From NCBI GenBank assembly GCA_020881915.1, contig JAJFPB010000010.1, forward strand, positions 744,001-808,000: a stretch of 64,000 bases of DNA, written 5' to 3'. Origin of the DNA: Paramyrothecium sp. XJ0827 (taxonomy: Eukaryota; Ascomycota; Sordariomycetes; Hypocreales; Stachybotryaceae). This document shows positions 1-12,020 of the stretch, one piece after another (position 1 is the first letter of the stretch; each line of letters starts with the position of its first letter). The translations under genes were made by a program, and so were the position numbers. The notes below the pieces were generated by a model. It made no database searches and was not told where the DNA came from. It worked only from the letters and a program-made list of their open reading frames with translations.

Positions 1-1
1 A

Positions 2-316
2 TCCCCGACCGCCAGTGAGAAGTCTTTCGAAGCTCTCGACAGCGGTTTTCGACGAATGGAAGGGCTTGGGGCTTCTCTGAGACGGCCTATGTCTGGTAGT
101 CAGAAGCCTGCGCCGGGTCTAGTAGCCTACCGACGGCCTTCTGGCATTGAAGAAGAGCCCATGTGGTCCCTGCACATTGTCAATCGCGTCAGCCGGTCGC
201 GAGATGCTCTTGCAAAGACGACAGTTCGTTGCATGAAGTTACCCTCTCGACTTGTTGCCGCTGCTGGCCGTGCCATGATTAATCAACAGTTAAAGATGCT
301 TGATTCTGCTACTTGA
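2..316 (+). CDS. Possible 3' end of a gene running in from the left edge
   Basis: A reading frame is open from the window edge to a TGA/TAG-type stop at 314-316, giving about 104 residues. The product is basic and low in complexity of recognised motifs, with no domain I can name. Because it has no in-frame start that looks favoured and is open at the edge, it may be the C-terminal part of a gene lying mostly outside the window, or chance. The following 480 bp up to the stop of the PIR-like gene hold no convincing coding sequence. Confidence is low. Confidence 0.25.
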   Translation, partial: SPTASEKSFEALDSGFRRMEGLGASLRRPMSGSQKPAPGLVAYRRPSGIEEEPMWSLHIVNRVSRSRDALAKTTVRCMKLPSRLVAAAGRAMINQQLKMLDSAT

Positions 317-794
317 ATGGGCTTTGTGGAGGCAGAAGGGACGAACCATACAAAAAGGCATGATAAATTTCCGTCGTGCGTGCAAATACATCAAAGAGGT
401 GTGGTAGCTCCATGCACAATTATTTTAGTTACAAATCAATTGAATTTCCCTCTTTCTCTCTGTGTAAAAGAAGCAAAACCGACTTCGACTGAAACAGAGA
501 GGTCGGACGTTTAGTGTTGTCATAGCCTTCACAACACTACACCTGAAAGAACATGTAAAGCAAGGCTCTGCTCACAAGCAATTAGATAGTTGAGTAATTT
601 TGCATTAAGACTTCGGGGCAAGGACATGCCAATTTCACCAAACTCAAAGAACTGATAGATTGCTATGAAGAGCTTAAAGCTATATCGAGACCATATATAT
701 TTTGCAGTTCTTGCTGGTCCAGATGCTCTAATGCACACCCCACGGCCTCTGGAAACGAAGCGTCGAACATTGTCCTGTGCTAACCCCCTGCCCA

Positions 795-1496
795 CTACAT
801 GACCGGAGTGCGAGTGCTATTGTTGGTAGTGGTGGGGATACCCAGCCAACTAGTCGTAAAGGAACTACCGCCAGTACAATCTTGAGTAGTCACCACCTCG
901 GTATTCGTGTGAGTCGCAGTTATAGTTGTAGTGTTGAAGCACGTCTCCCATACAGTCGAGGCGGCCGGGCATGGATTGCCACAGCCGCTTGCATCCAAGG
1001 TGACAGGCAAACATTTCTCAGGGTTCAAGTACGACTTGAAAGAGAGGCCGTACTCGCCGTACAATCCAGGGCAGGCGAAGAACTCAGAGGTGCCTTTGTA
1101 GTTCAGCTTTTTGTCTGCGTCGATGCTGAAGCCTTTGAGTGGCTTCCTCCTCTGAGCACAGCGAATTTGCGCAACTGGAAGATCTACCAGGCTTATCAAA
1201 ATCGGATGGCTGTTTGTATAATTCTGCTTGCACTTACCTGTAATAAAGCACCCGAAACCGCGGGTGTCCTTGATGCCGCCATCTTTGTCAATCCAGAATG
1301 TCGCTTTCTCGTAACTCCCATTGAGGCGAATTTGGCCATCAGGAAATTGCCAAAGGCTTCCGCCGAATGGCTCCGATGCCGAAAGAGAGAAAGCGCATGG
1401 CGATGAGGAATCGCTCTTGCGCCCAACAATGTTGGATAAACCTCCTGGGGGCATCGTGCCCGTCAGAACAATAAAGAGCAAAGCTGTCGTTTTCAT
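795..1496 (-). CDS. PIR-like secreted cell-wall protein
   Basis: Two exons, 1238-1496 and 795-1174, encode 212 aa. The 63-bp intron (1175-1237, GTAAGT donor, TTCCAG acceptor, phase 1) is a multiple of three and open, so an unspliced reading looks uninterrupted. Residues 1-20 form a signal peptide. The middle contains DGQIRLNGSYE and, after splicing, a Cys-flanked GFSI block followed by FFACPGLYGEYGL and PEKCLPVTL. These match the C-terminal subunit IV-type domain of fungal PIR/covalently linked wall mannoproteins. The tail is Thr/Ser-rich and likely O-glycosylated. The splice restores the family spacing between GCFIT and the QIRC block, which supports the intron. Expected location is the cell wall or medium. 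The family assignment is by recognition; a role in wall cross-linking is inferred. Confidence 0.75.
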   Translation of the reverse strand: MKTTALLFIVLTGTMPPGGLSNIVGRKSDSSSPCAFSLSASEPFGGSLWQFPDGQIRLNGSYEKATFWIDKDGGIKDTRGFGCFITGKCKQNYTNSHPILISLVDLPVAQIRCAQRRKPLKGFSIDADKKLNYKGTSEFFACPGLYGEYGLSFKSYLNPEKCLPVTLDASGCGNPCPAASTVWETCFNTTTITATHTNTEVVTTQDCTGGSSFTTSWLGIPTTTNNSTRTPVM

Positions 1497-2742
1497 CTTG
1501 TAAAACTTGGGTCTGACGGTTTAGTTGTTCACAGTTGTCGCCTCTAGGTGTGGTGTCTTGCTTCGGATTGAGCTTGACTGCAATGTCTGTACAAATGTTG
1601 TAACTGCAGATTCAGCCGTCCCCGACATCGCACAAATGTCGCAAGAGCATGTGATTCTCGATGTGCACACCACCTTCAAAATTACTTTCTTCGATGTCAG
1701 ATTTGATTTGAGTCTGCCTTGATTTGAAGTCGCACAAGATATTAGGTAGACTAGTGAGTAATCTGACCACCTCTGACAGCATCTGACAGTGAGAGACGCT
1801 AAACTGCCGGGCGGCTGAGTTGTCGCCGATTACTCGCTGATCGCCTATGACTCGCTGATCGCCTGGCAAAGTTGATTGACCGCAATGACAAAGCCGACTA
1901 TCTGACGTCGACAGGGTTGTCAACTAGCTTGTCAACTCAATCGAGGAACACGTCCGTTGTAAAGCGAGGCGTTTCTGGGATCAGCATATAGCTTCATATG
2001 AGCTTTATGCAGTCATGATCCTTCCAAAGATACCCAGCCTTCTACCTATCGTCAAGAACAGTGGGATTGAGTCAGTAGACTCTTCACATGCAACGTTACA
2101 GGTCATCCTTGTGTTTGATGCTATTGTGTGGAGGGGGTTGCGTTCCACGTTAAGTCAGCTTGGAGAAGGTTGCCTGGTTGCCGCAACCAAACCTGCAAAC
2201 CGCATGCGAGTAGTTTCCCGCGCACAAGCACGTTCCTCGCTTAGGCGACAAGCAGAGGCAGAAGTGCCCTCGTCGTACCACCCATAGCAAGAAAGAATTT
2301 TCAGATCAAGCTTATGCCGGATACAGCTACGGCAGTGCGCTGGCTCAATCCTCAAGTACAATTACCGTCGTTAAAACAAACTAGAACACAGCAATGACAA
2401 AGGATAACGGATGTCAGATGGGAGGTGACATTAAAATTTACTAGCAATTGTGATTTAGGCGGGAATGCTCATTTTTGAATCATTTCTGCTCAGAGGTAAA
2501 GATTTACATCAATAATTCAAAGACAGCTAGTCTATCAAAACTCGAGACAGCCTTTAGTACTCAATAAGTTTGTCTTATTGTCCCGACATTCCAAGAAAGC
2601 TCAACAACAAACAGCTGTATCGAATTTTGGTCCGATGAGACTTTGTAAAGATTCATGTGTCGAACACAAACTCTTTGGCCCGGTTGTTGCCCGTCCAGTC
2701 CCAATCAGAGAATAAGCTAGACGTTGAATGATTAGTACGAGC
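1497..2742. other. Intergenic region with a short 18-bp repeat
   Basis: This stretch is upstream of the PIR-like gene and downstream of the metallopeptidase, both on the minus strand. Short reading frames occur but none has family resemblance or paired splice sites. The only structure noticed is a direct repeat of an 18-bp unit at 1828-1863. Confidence 0.5.
1828..1863. repeat. 18-bp direct tandem repeat, two copies
   Basis: The block ACTCGCTGATCGCC recurs at 1832-1845 and 1850-1863 with an 18-bp period, and a shorter third echo (TTGTCGCC) lies just upstream. It falls in non-coding DNA about 330 bp upstream of the PIR-like start codon. It is too short to assign a function. Confidence 0.7.
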
Positions 2743-4079
2743 TCACGATAATACAATTGAGGGTATGACAAACGATGCTACGGCGAAGTGTGCATACGCA
2801 TCTGCCGTATCGACACTTTTATGCGGCCCACAATTTGGGTTGTCTTCTCGTGTCATGGCTAGCCACGCAACCTTTCTGTAACCGTCTTTTCGCAATTTTA
2901 GAAGGTGCATTAATATTGCATGGGGCTCTTAGTTTATATCCAACAGTTTGAGGGGACTTACAAACAAGTTTTTTGTCGTTATCTTTTCCATCGGTTTGTG
3001 ACTCAGTTGTATCAGCTCTATCACCATACTCGTCAGGTTCAGGCTCAGCATAAAGCAGCTCTCCCTGGGCGTTGACTGCCTGTTGGTCAATAACTACATG
3101 GCGTCAGGTTCAGCTTTCGGTTCGTCTTTTATGAAATCATTCGCTGGGCCTTACCGATTCTGTTGGAACCACTAAGCCAATTGTCCTCTGTGGGATCCCC
3201 CCACGCCCCGAAAAGATGACTGAGCTCATGGAGAAGAGTCGTCGACAAACAACCCCCAAAGTCCATGAGGTCCTCCATCCATACGTCCTTCTTGATAATC
3301 GATCTATCTATTGTCACGACAAGCGGATCATCGTCTGGCCCAGGAGTTCGCAAGCATGCAGTCAGCACGTCCGCCGAGTGTGCTACGACCGCCTGCACAC
3401 CTTTTCTACAAAGGTTAACAGTATCTGAAGTGCTCCTTTCTTTAAGCCAAAGATAGCGAGACTGCCAAACCCAGGCGCCCGTATCTTTGAACTTGTCCCT
3501 GCCAGGAACATCTCGAAGACGACGAGCTTGAGGATCATTTGGGTCTACGTCTCTAGGGGCAACATATTTCCAACCCTTGTCTCCGCATGCAATCGCTGGC
3601 TTTTCAAATACAAGCTCATACTGTAGATGGTGCTCAGAACCTTTCAGGGTTCTGTCCATTGGTTCCAGAACATCTAAGAAGTGGTTAGAAAAACTGTGAC
3701 AAGCGATGCAGCTCAATTATACGTTACCAAGTATCTTTCTCATATACTCGCTATCAGGATTGGGGTTCTCAGGGTCCATCGTAAATCCAAAGAATTGCAG
3801 GAGGTTCCGGTCGATGCGATTCCAATTTTCATATTTGCGGCGGCTGTCGTTGTCTGTTCCCCAGTCTGGTCGCTTTTCTCTCACCACTGCTAGATCTTGC
3901 AAAGAGGCCTCAACCAGAATTGCGACTTCATCGTATGCCTGTTGAAGCTGTGAGACCCATTGCTTGCAGGTATTTGGTTCCTGCTCGGGGTCTTTTTCTA
4001 GCTCGATCTGCCAAGGACCAGAAAGGTCTGCCCCACGACAAAGTCCAAAAAACAAGAGTATAATTAATGCGAAATGCAT
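2743..4079 (-). CDS. Secreted Asp-zincin-like (M35-type) metallopeptidase
   Basis: Four exons (3728-4079, 3155-3673, 2962-3093, 2743-2858) encode 372 aa; all three introns are phase 1 and have GT-AG ends. Residues 1-16 are a signal peptide. Near residue 266 is HELSHLFG, a HExxH zinc motif, followed by GAWGDPTEDNW, whose acidic residues could supply the third (Asp) ligand of an Asp-zincin. The last exon encodes TADAYAHFAVAS, which resembles the NADxYxxFA block near the end of deuterolysin/lysine-endopeptidase-like domains; this block is what supports the final splice. Between them exon 3 adds an acidic Glu/Asp-rich insert. The family reading (secreted zinc endopeptidase) is by motif; substrate is unknown. 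The exon 3/4 junction is the least certain, since one alternative acceptor gives an immediate stop. Confidence 0.72.
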
Positions 4080-4985
4080 AATTGAGCAGATGTCTCCTGA
4101 AAATAGTCTTCGGAATTCAACCTAGCAGCAATTTGTAAAAGTGCGTCTGTGAAACTCGCTGCCATAAAATGAAATAAACCAGACTCGGTGAAAGACGAAG
4201 GGGGGTGATAAAGCCCTGCTTGCAGCGAGTTGTTAAAACAAGCATGGTATGCCATGCCTGTCTGATCACATCCCGTTGTTTGGGAATTGTCTATCCTTGT
4301 CGGCTCCGACACAGAGAGAAGGTCTTCCACATCCCTTGCATCTCTTTCTTCAATAGATGACGTGAGCTTCTCTCAATCTCGATGCATCGGGAACAGTCAT
4401 GTGGTTTGCTTCAAAGGATTCAGGTGTAACAGTCTGACAACGCAAATCAAGGTTTTTGTCATTATCACAGATGGCTTCCAGTGTTGCCTACTTCCAATGC
4501 TTCACAGCCTGGATAGTCGGTGTGCGAGTGTAGCCTATGACAGTGCGTGGCATCAACACTGACAACCTCGGCCACACATTTTAATGAGATCTACAACATC
4601 AATCCAACGTCATGTCATCGCCTACTGTGGTTGGATGAGGGGGTGGTCAGATTGCCCCGCGCGTGCTTCGAGTTTTGGGTGGTATAACATCCCAGTGATC
4701 GTCCTCATGCTTCCAAATCTGGAATTCCACCCGAGGGCATGTGCATACCCATGGAAAAAAATCCTTGCTGAGCCTGTCCAGGCATTTGTGAACTGTCTTC
4801 GATGAAATTAGGTCCAGCTTTCCCTTTGAAGGCTTTTCTGTGGATATAGATAACAATACAAGCCATCGAAAGAAAGAAGAAGAGGGGACCAAAAAAACAG
4901 GCGACTAAGGAGCCACTCGCTTCTGGGAACAAGCTTTCCGTTCAATTTCTTCTTTCATTGAAGTTAGAAAATTTCCAATACTGCC
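4080..4985. other. Divergent intergenic region
   Basis: About 900 bp separate the start codons of the metallopeptidase (-) and the 644-aa secreted protein (+), so it should hold both promoters. A minus-strand frame at 4705-4932 encodes one hydrophobic segment but lacks an ATG before it and is rejected as a gene. Confidence 0.5.
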
Positions 4986-7100
4986 ATGTCGCTACTATGG
5001 CGAAACAAAGTAGTTGCATTGACTTTGCTGGCAAGCTTTGCAGCCACTATGCCTCAAGATGGCCCTCCTGAGACAGGCCCTGTTCCTTCAGCAACAGAGG
5101 TTATTGTTACTGCAACTACTGGAGACAATCCAGTTGTCACTTTCAGGCCCTCACAGGATCCAGCATATTCAAATATTACGGAGACGGTTACAACGACAAA
5201 CCAACATAACCACACCATAATTGTTCTGCCACTGGGCATCATTTGGGCGCCTCTGCCTCCAGTTCCTCCAGTTCCTCCTGAGCCACCTATCAACACTATC
5301 CCAGATGTACCTGATGGGGATGGAGACGGGCCTTGTACGAGCTTTTCCATGACCGAATGTTCAGTGACTGTGTCTTACACTTCAGGATCGAGCTCATGGA
5401 CGACGTAGGTTCAACCCCTTCAAGACAAAACTAAAGGCCTTTCCGCTGATTTTGCCTTAAGTACGAAGACAGATGATTGCACACAGCTTCCGACTGGATG
5501 TGAGATTACTTTCGTCGGTGGGACAACAACACAATCTCCGAACCCCACTCCCCAGGCTGAAATCACTTCGTTGCCAGTCGAGGATGGATTTATTTCTGAC
5601 CCCGAGTTGACTTCGGATGATCCATTTGATTCTGATTGGTTCACAGACATGTTCAAAAGACTTGGAATTGCAGCAAATGAAGGGATTCCAGACCCAGAGT
5701 GCCAGGAGTCAGAGCTTGACGCACCTCAGAGAGAAGGCGATGGTGAACCCGACGTCACTTCGTCAATAGAAGAATGGTGTGATGAGATGGATGGCGAGAA
5801 GTTGGCTAAAGCACCTGATGGTGTAGACACCGAATTCAAGCGCTGGACATACTACCACCAGTCATGTAAGCGGCCCAAATACATGCGTTATTACGCTACA
5901 AACATTTCGACCTGTACCGACTGATCACTCATAGTTTGGCTCTCTGCAAACTACTGGTACCAGTCACCGTTCGACTGTGGTGATGAAGTGACGATCTCCC
6001 ACAAGGAGTGTGTCAATACTTTAACTAATGTTATGATTGCATGCGACCCAAATTCCGGGTTTACACATGGAGCATCAGGGGCTGGTAATTGTATCCAATA
6101 CGTGAGTGCGCATTCAAACAGCTACGTTCTTCAAGTTGCTTATGATTTGAGTTAGAACATTACGCTGGCAAGTGGGATGGATGATGCATCGCCACCATGG
6201 AATCCGCTTGCATCTCCGCAGTGCAATGGCGATGACAGCGAGGTGCATTCAAAATTTGTCGATGCTTTGTCCGAGGTCTTCTGCGAGGCTGCCGATGACA
6301 ATGATGACGACAGCTTTAGCAAAGTCCTGACAAACCATGACCTTGAAGGTCGAGATCTGACCAACAATGCCGTTGTGGCGGAGGCGCGTATTGAGCTGCG
6401 GAAGAGATCGCCGCCAGCGAGTTCAAACTCCTACGACGGCTACGAATTTGAGTACACGTGGGAGGCTGCCGAGGATGCGGGTGGTTGTCGCATAGACTGC
6501 AAAGACGCATACTCCCGGCTGGGCAGGTCATGCGGCCGTGGTGGAGCTTGGGGCAACGGTATGAGAAACGAAGGTTCCATGGACGCCGGCTGTGGCCAAT
6601 GGACATACAAGATCATAGCACCGCCTGATCCTTCAGATGACGACGTCACGGCCACCAAGCCCAGTAGCCCAGCCAAATGCTACAAGACAAAAGCGGCTGA
6701 CAAGTGTATCGTCTTTGACGCGCAGCCTTGGATAGCACACGAGAAGAGTGACACTTTCTGTGATGATCACGCGGACTACTCCATGTATCATTCATGGGAG
6801 GGTTTCGAGGACTCGAGCAAGGACTTCATGAAGGATATTGGCTGGTACTGGAAAGTTAACTGGAAGTCCGATTGCCATGATGCCGACGAAACCAACCGCA
6901 ACCTCGGGCAACCCATTGATGACTTTTCATGCAAGGAGGCAATGCGGATGGCGTTTGACGGGTGCACGGGCAATAAGGGGCGTGGAGGTATGGTCGAGGT
7001 TGGGTGCGTGGAATACCATTTCAACCCAACCAGTCGCTCTACGTTTGGGAACCTTGCCAGTGAATGCGTGCACCCGTGGCAGGGATTTGAAGGGGAATAA
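4986..7100 (+). CDS. Secreted acidic Cys-rich protein, 644 aa, unknown function
   Basis: Exons 4986-5404, 5462-5865, 5935-6101 and 6156-7100 sum to 645 codons. Intron 1 ends in the less common acceptor AAG (5459-5461), but a CTGAT branch lies just before it and only this choice keeps frame. The protein starts with a signal peptide (about residues 1-20), then a Thr/Pro-rich region with a PPVPPVPPEPP stretch, then Cys-rich segments with many Asp/Glu. The C-terminal half has two Cys/Trp-rich modules, one around GCRIDCKDAY...CGRGGAWG and one with FCDDHADYSMY...WYWKVNW...CHDADETN. Similar Cys/Trp-rich tails occur in fungal secreted proteins including the C-terminal parts of killer-toxin-like chitinases, but no GH18 or LysM domain is present here. 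A basic RKRS site near the middle could be a Kex2-type cleavage site. Function is not assigned. Confidence 0.75.
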
Positions 7101-7242
7101 AGGACTGAACAAATTTACTTGCTACAATTAGGCAGACGCTGGCATCCATAGCACTAAATACAAGACCCATAAAGCGGTGATAAAGGATCATCCCTGTTTA
7201 ATATCGGCTATGTGAGAAAGTGGTGAAAATTTCCTTCACTGT

Positions 7243-8625
7243 TTATGACCTACGGCGAAGAAGAATTTCGTCCAAGTAATCATCCAACCGCCCGCTCCAA
7301 GGCCATGTCGCGTTTGATTTCCCGCTCTCGTCTTGCGTGATCACTGCCTCTCGGCCATCGATGATTAGACGCTTCAGGCAAGGCAGAATTTCCATCACAA
7401 GGTCACCTACTTTCTCAATCCCCTGGCACTCCCGCCGAGTAACACTATAACTCAGTTCTGCTGCATCCGGTCCCCCAACGAGAGAGAATCCGCACATGTA
7501 ACCAAGCCCATCTCCGTATCCAAGGTTTTCTGGAGCCGGAAGGCCAAGCCGTTCCAGATATGGCAGTCCGGCCAGAATTGTCAGTATTTCCTGTATTGGC
7601 ACGTCAGATGTTGGAGCTTAGAGGCGTTCAATGAACAAAGTAGCAAGCATCTGGCTTACTCGCAATGCCACACCCTGTCGAACACGGACCCTCTCGCGGG
7701 TCTCGGGATCTCGGGGAGGCTTGGGTATGCGACCATCCATCTTCAGACTGCGCAGGTGAGGCATGGATTTCACCAACGCTATCGTGCCATGTCAGCTGTT
7801 GGGGAAACACCTATACCAGACGAACGACCTACTCAAGATGGATGAAGGGGTAAAGCCGGCCATGCCGGCAAACTCTTTCAACTTGGGTGCTGCTGCCGCG
7901 GCCTCCACCAGTAGAATTGCATAGCTTCCCTCGCCCTTCTCCCCTGTCCATGAAAGACCCTCTGCACCTTGTAGAGCCTCAATGTTGGGGCACGCCTCGA
8001 CCATATACTCGCAGAATGGAGCCGGCTCCAGTCTCGTGACCGACGGCAACCGCAAGGCCCGCACGGCGAATCCTTCCCGGAAGCCTTGCGCGAACTCAGG
8101 CAAAATCGCCCATTTCAGCGTCAAGAGCCCTGTCATGGCCGTCAAAACTGATACAAACAATTCTAGCAGCTCGTCTGTGGGAGCATGCTGCCACTCTTGT
8201 GCCTTGAGGTGCTCGTTCGCAAATTGGCCCCTGTGAACCCAAACCTTCACATGAAGGTTTCGGACCTGCGCAAGCGCGGTCAATGGGCACCTCTGTATCT
8301 CACGCAAACGATCTCGAGCATTGGTCCAGCCAGCGCGAGTGATGCCGCCACGGCTGTTGTTAATATTCAAGCTGTGGAAAAGATCCGGCGGGACTTCCAG
8401 TTTCTGTGCCAGTATCGTCATTGCAGCAGCATCCTCGACTGAGGAATCTACCGACCCAGTGGAGGCTAGGAATGATTCAATCTTGGTGCCTGGAGGAGAA
8501 TATAGAAAGGACTCCACGTCGGGTAGGAGTTCTAGTGTTGATTGATGTTGTATGATCCACGGATGCTGAATATCAAGAAGAAACTGAGGGATCGAAGAGG
8601 GCTTAGCTTGAGTGAGTTCGTCCAT
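7243..8625 (-). CDS. Leucine-rich-repeat-like protein of unknown function
   Basis: Exons 7833-8625, 7660-7778 and 7243-7590 give 419 aa. Introns are 54 bp (GTAGGT donor) and 69 bp (GTAAGC donor, ATACAG acceptor). The splice joins leucine-rich units such as MPHLRSLKMDGR and LAGLPYLERLGLP into one chain, the spacing expected of irregular LRR proteins of the fungal F-box/LRR type. No F-box is evident at the N terminus. The start used is the ATG at 8625; an in-frame upstream start at 8784 would add about 53 residues. No signal peptide, so probably cytosolic. A specific function is not inferred. Confidence 0.62.
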
Positions 8626-10345
8626 TACAAAAGTTTCTGTACTAGTGAAATTGTGGAAAAGCTGGAAGTGCCTGAATTTCGGAAGAAATGATGGTTGCGC
8701 AGGCCAGCCTTTTGAATGAGAGTAGACATTGCAAACGCCAGTATGAGTCAGCTGACGTAGAGATCGTGATCGCCATGAGGGCAACCTGATTCGAAGAGGA
8801 TGCAGAGCCTGTGGCCGCTACTCCATCCTCTTCCAGCCTAACCTTGATCCAGTCCCTAAACAATTTTTAAATTTTTTTAAATGACTGGCAATTAAGGAAT
8901 TGCAGCTGCTAGACTAGCCGGCGAGCACAGCTAACTGACCAGGGAGCACATGATGCATGGGCTCTATGTTTCTCTCTCAATCCAGGCTAGAAAAATATTT
9001 GCAACTCAATAGGTATTATTAGTCTCTCTCTATTTTGAGATATGGTAGGGACAGGTGAAATATTCAAAGCGTGCAAGATGTGATGTGTTGCGAGAATATC
9101 TGGAGTAGTTTCTCTCGTTGATTATAGGGTAGCTTGACAACACGAAATCGATCAGTTCTGCTTTTGCTTCAAGGTACCGTATGTCTTCGGTCCATTTCCA
9201 CCACTGGTCATTTTGTATGACTGGAATGGTAATTTTTGTCTCTGTGCTTCTTTTTGTTTCTTAAAATACCCTTTTTCATAAGGGCAGCCTAGCTGGAGTT
9301 GCTTTAGGATGTCAACTCAAATCCTACGCACTCACAAGTTTAAATCTTCGTCGGAACATACCGTTCATGCATAAACGTCATGTCTGCAAGTAGGATATTT
9401 ATTCGAACGGGGTTTACTTGAGAGATGCTTTAAGATGACCAAATAATGGATTCTCGTGCTTGAGGTTGGGGGCTCAAGCTGCAAAGTATGGCTAATTACA
9501 CTCAAATACCACGAGGCTTGATACGGTCAGCGCCTCTCCGCAAACAGACCGAAGTCTAGGAACACAGGTACAAAGTATTTCAGACGATTCTTTGAATAGG
9601 AGTGTGCGTTAGGAGTTTTTTGACGCTTTAGTGCGGCTTGTCTGAAAGGTCTCGACAGTTGAAATCAAGACGATAACACAATGGAGATAGATTCCTTTAT
9701 TCAGCCTTGATGAGCCAAAGTACTGGTCAGACTGCCAACCATGAACGGGATGCTGCAGACGATTAATGGGGTTAAGCAAATTGGATTGACACCATCGCAA
9801 AACCAGGGTTAGCTATCAAAGAATTTGGCGCATATTGGAGATTTTAAGTAGGATCGGATCGGCATTCATCCACTAACATGCTTAAATGAAAATGTCCGAT
9901 CACGCCATAGACAACGCCCCATCCCATAACCCCCATACCCCGGCATCGCAGGCCTACAGTGCCCCCTCCTTGTGGCCGGTCCATAGCAGCATCCTCTTCT
10001 TGATTAGAGCCTGCAGATGCCCAGACCTTCCGGCAGTCGCTGATTGAAGAGAAGTGGCAATAAGGGCGGAGCAAATAACGCAATCACTGGAGCAATTGTC
10101 CCGCTGTACCATGCAATCGCGAAGTTACATTGAACATCATAGGGCAATCCCTGCCATTCCGAGATCGCCTGCCCATCGCAATCATGAGGGGTATCTCCAA
10201 ACCAAGTATAAATTATGGTGCTCGTCCAACGAAAATAGTGTGGCTGTCAAGGAGAGACGGGACTCTCATTATCACAAGAGTCTTGTGATTGTGCCTCGCG
10301 ATAAACAACCATTTGGAAGGTAGCTTCGAGTTCGTCGACTTCATA
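8626..10345. other. Intergenic region, divergent promoters
   Basis: About 1.7 kb between the LRR-like gene (-) and the carboxypeptidase (+). It is AT-rich in parts and contains only short frames without recognisable similarity. It should hold both promoters; a TATA-like site for the carboxypeptidase is listed separately. No RNA gene or mobile element was seen. Confidence 0.5.
10207..10213 (+). promoter_or_regulatory. TATA-like element upstream of the M14 carboxypeptidase
   Basis: The sequence TATAAAT lies about 135 bp before the ATG at 10346, a plausible distance for a fungal core promoter. It is a motif match only; no transcription start is known. Confidence 0.35.
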
Positions 10346-12020
10346 ATGCGTGTGCAGCAAAGCTTGGGGTTCCTGCTATTGTGCGCAGGTCTTGTATCTG
10401 GTGCAAGATATGCCGGTAACCAAAGGCCTGTTCAGAAGGACCAGCCCCCAGTCACTGATGCCTTTCCGGCTCTCAAGGACATCAAGATTCTGTCGCCCGC
10501 TTTTCTGAATCCAGGGACAATTCCCGAAGGCTTCTCAAACAACACAGCTGGGCCCACGGACCAGGCGACTCTTGGTAAGTATGTTCAAGCAAGCTCTTAC
10601 GCTACATAACTGACACCGTGTTCCAGAGGCCTTCTTGCGCACATTGGCCAAGCGCAACCATTGGATCACGTATCATGAGCCAAAGTTCAAGTCAGAGGAA
10701 GGCCGCTCACTCCCATACGTTTTTCTATCGAGCGACCGCGCCAACTTTGAGAAAGACAAGCGGAAGCAGAAGCGACGCAACAAGCTTCGTATCTGGTTCC
10801 AAGGAGGTGTTCATGGCGATGAGCCAGCAGGCGACCAAGCTCTGCTTGCTCTGTTGGGCAAGCTCGATGCCGACAGGAAGTGGGCGCTTTCCGTTCTCAA
10901 GAAAGCCGATATCATATTTCTCCCCCGTTACAACCCTGATGGAGTCGCTTATTTCCAAAGAGAACTTGCCAGTGGTTTCGACCCTAATCGTGACCATGCC
11001 GTTCTGCAGCGCCAACAAACGCGGGATATCAAACGGTTACTGAGCGACTTTGACCCTCATATTGCCCTGGATGCCCACGAGTTCACAGCCAGCGCCCGCC
11101 TGGGGGCTAATTCTCAATGGGTCAAGGCACAGGACATTCAAGTGTCTCCGGTAAAGAACCCAAACATACACAAGGATATTCGAGAATTGGGAGAGGGCCT
11201 TTTCCTTCAGAGCATTTTTGCTGCTGTTGAAAAGCTCGGTCTCCGAAGCGGACCTTACTTCACAGCACCTGGTGGCACCGACCTGCCGACGCTCCAGGAG
11301 CCCGGTTCTGTCAGCCATGCTGGGCACAACAACGGTGGCCTTGGTCAAAGGTTGACCTTCTTGACAGAAACTCGTGGCATCCGCCTCGGTGACCAAAATT
11401 TCCACCGCCGTGTCGCAGCAGGGCTCACGGCCATACAGACTCTACTTCAGGTTGCCATTGACAACAAGGATCTCGTCTACAACACCGTCGAAGGTGCACG
11501 AGAGAAATTCATCAACGGAAATGATGACATTATCGTGACTGATAGGTCGCGTGTCACCAACACCACAAACGAGTTCATTGAAGTCGCCACTGGCAAGGTT
11601 GTCGACGTTCCTGTCCTTTTCAACAACAACACACCACCAGAGACTACCCTGACGCGCTCGCGACCAGAAGCCTATATCTTCTCTTCTGCGTGGAGCGACA
11701 TTGCCGACAACCTCCGTGTCTTTGGAGTTGAGGTAGAGGAGCTCAAGCGCGATTTCTACGGGACAGTTGAAACCCTGAATGTGGTGTCCGTCACCCCTGC
11801 TGATAGCAGGTTCGAAGGCATCTGGCAGTCTCGCGTTACTACGGAGCCCGGCGCTCGAACTCTCCGCATCCCAGCCGGAGGATTCCGTGTCAGCGCCCGA
11901 CAGCACAATGCGGCATACGCTTTTGTCCTACTCGAGCCGGAGAACATCGCATCGTATGCAACGTATGGAAGGATCCCACTCAACCGTGGTGATGAGTACC
12001 CTATCTTCCGGTTGATCTAG
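10346..12020 (+). CDS. Secreted M14 zinc carboxypeptidase
   Basis: Exons 10346-10574 and 10627-12020 encode 540 aa; the 52-bp intron is phase 1 with GTAAGT and TTCCAG. Residues 1-19 are a signal peptide (LLLCAGLVSG). Zinc ligands are visible as His139 and Glu142 in GGVHGDEPAG and His227 in DAHEF; NPDG, FDPNRDH and the catalytic-type Glu in LTETRGI follow, as in M14 metallocarboxypeptidases. After the catalytic domain there is about 170 aa of further beta-rich-looking sequence. The enzyme should remove C-terminal residues from peptides outside the cell. It is one of four secreted peptidases in the first 24 kb. An upstream in-frame start would precede the signal peptide and is not favoured. Confidence 0.88.

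Noticed and set aside
4705..4932. Minus-strand frame with one strong hydrophobic segment and basic tail
   Set aside because: It has no ATG before the hydrophobic segment, an in-frame stop lies just upstream, and it starts only 54 bp from the opposite-strand gene. No splice partner found.
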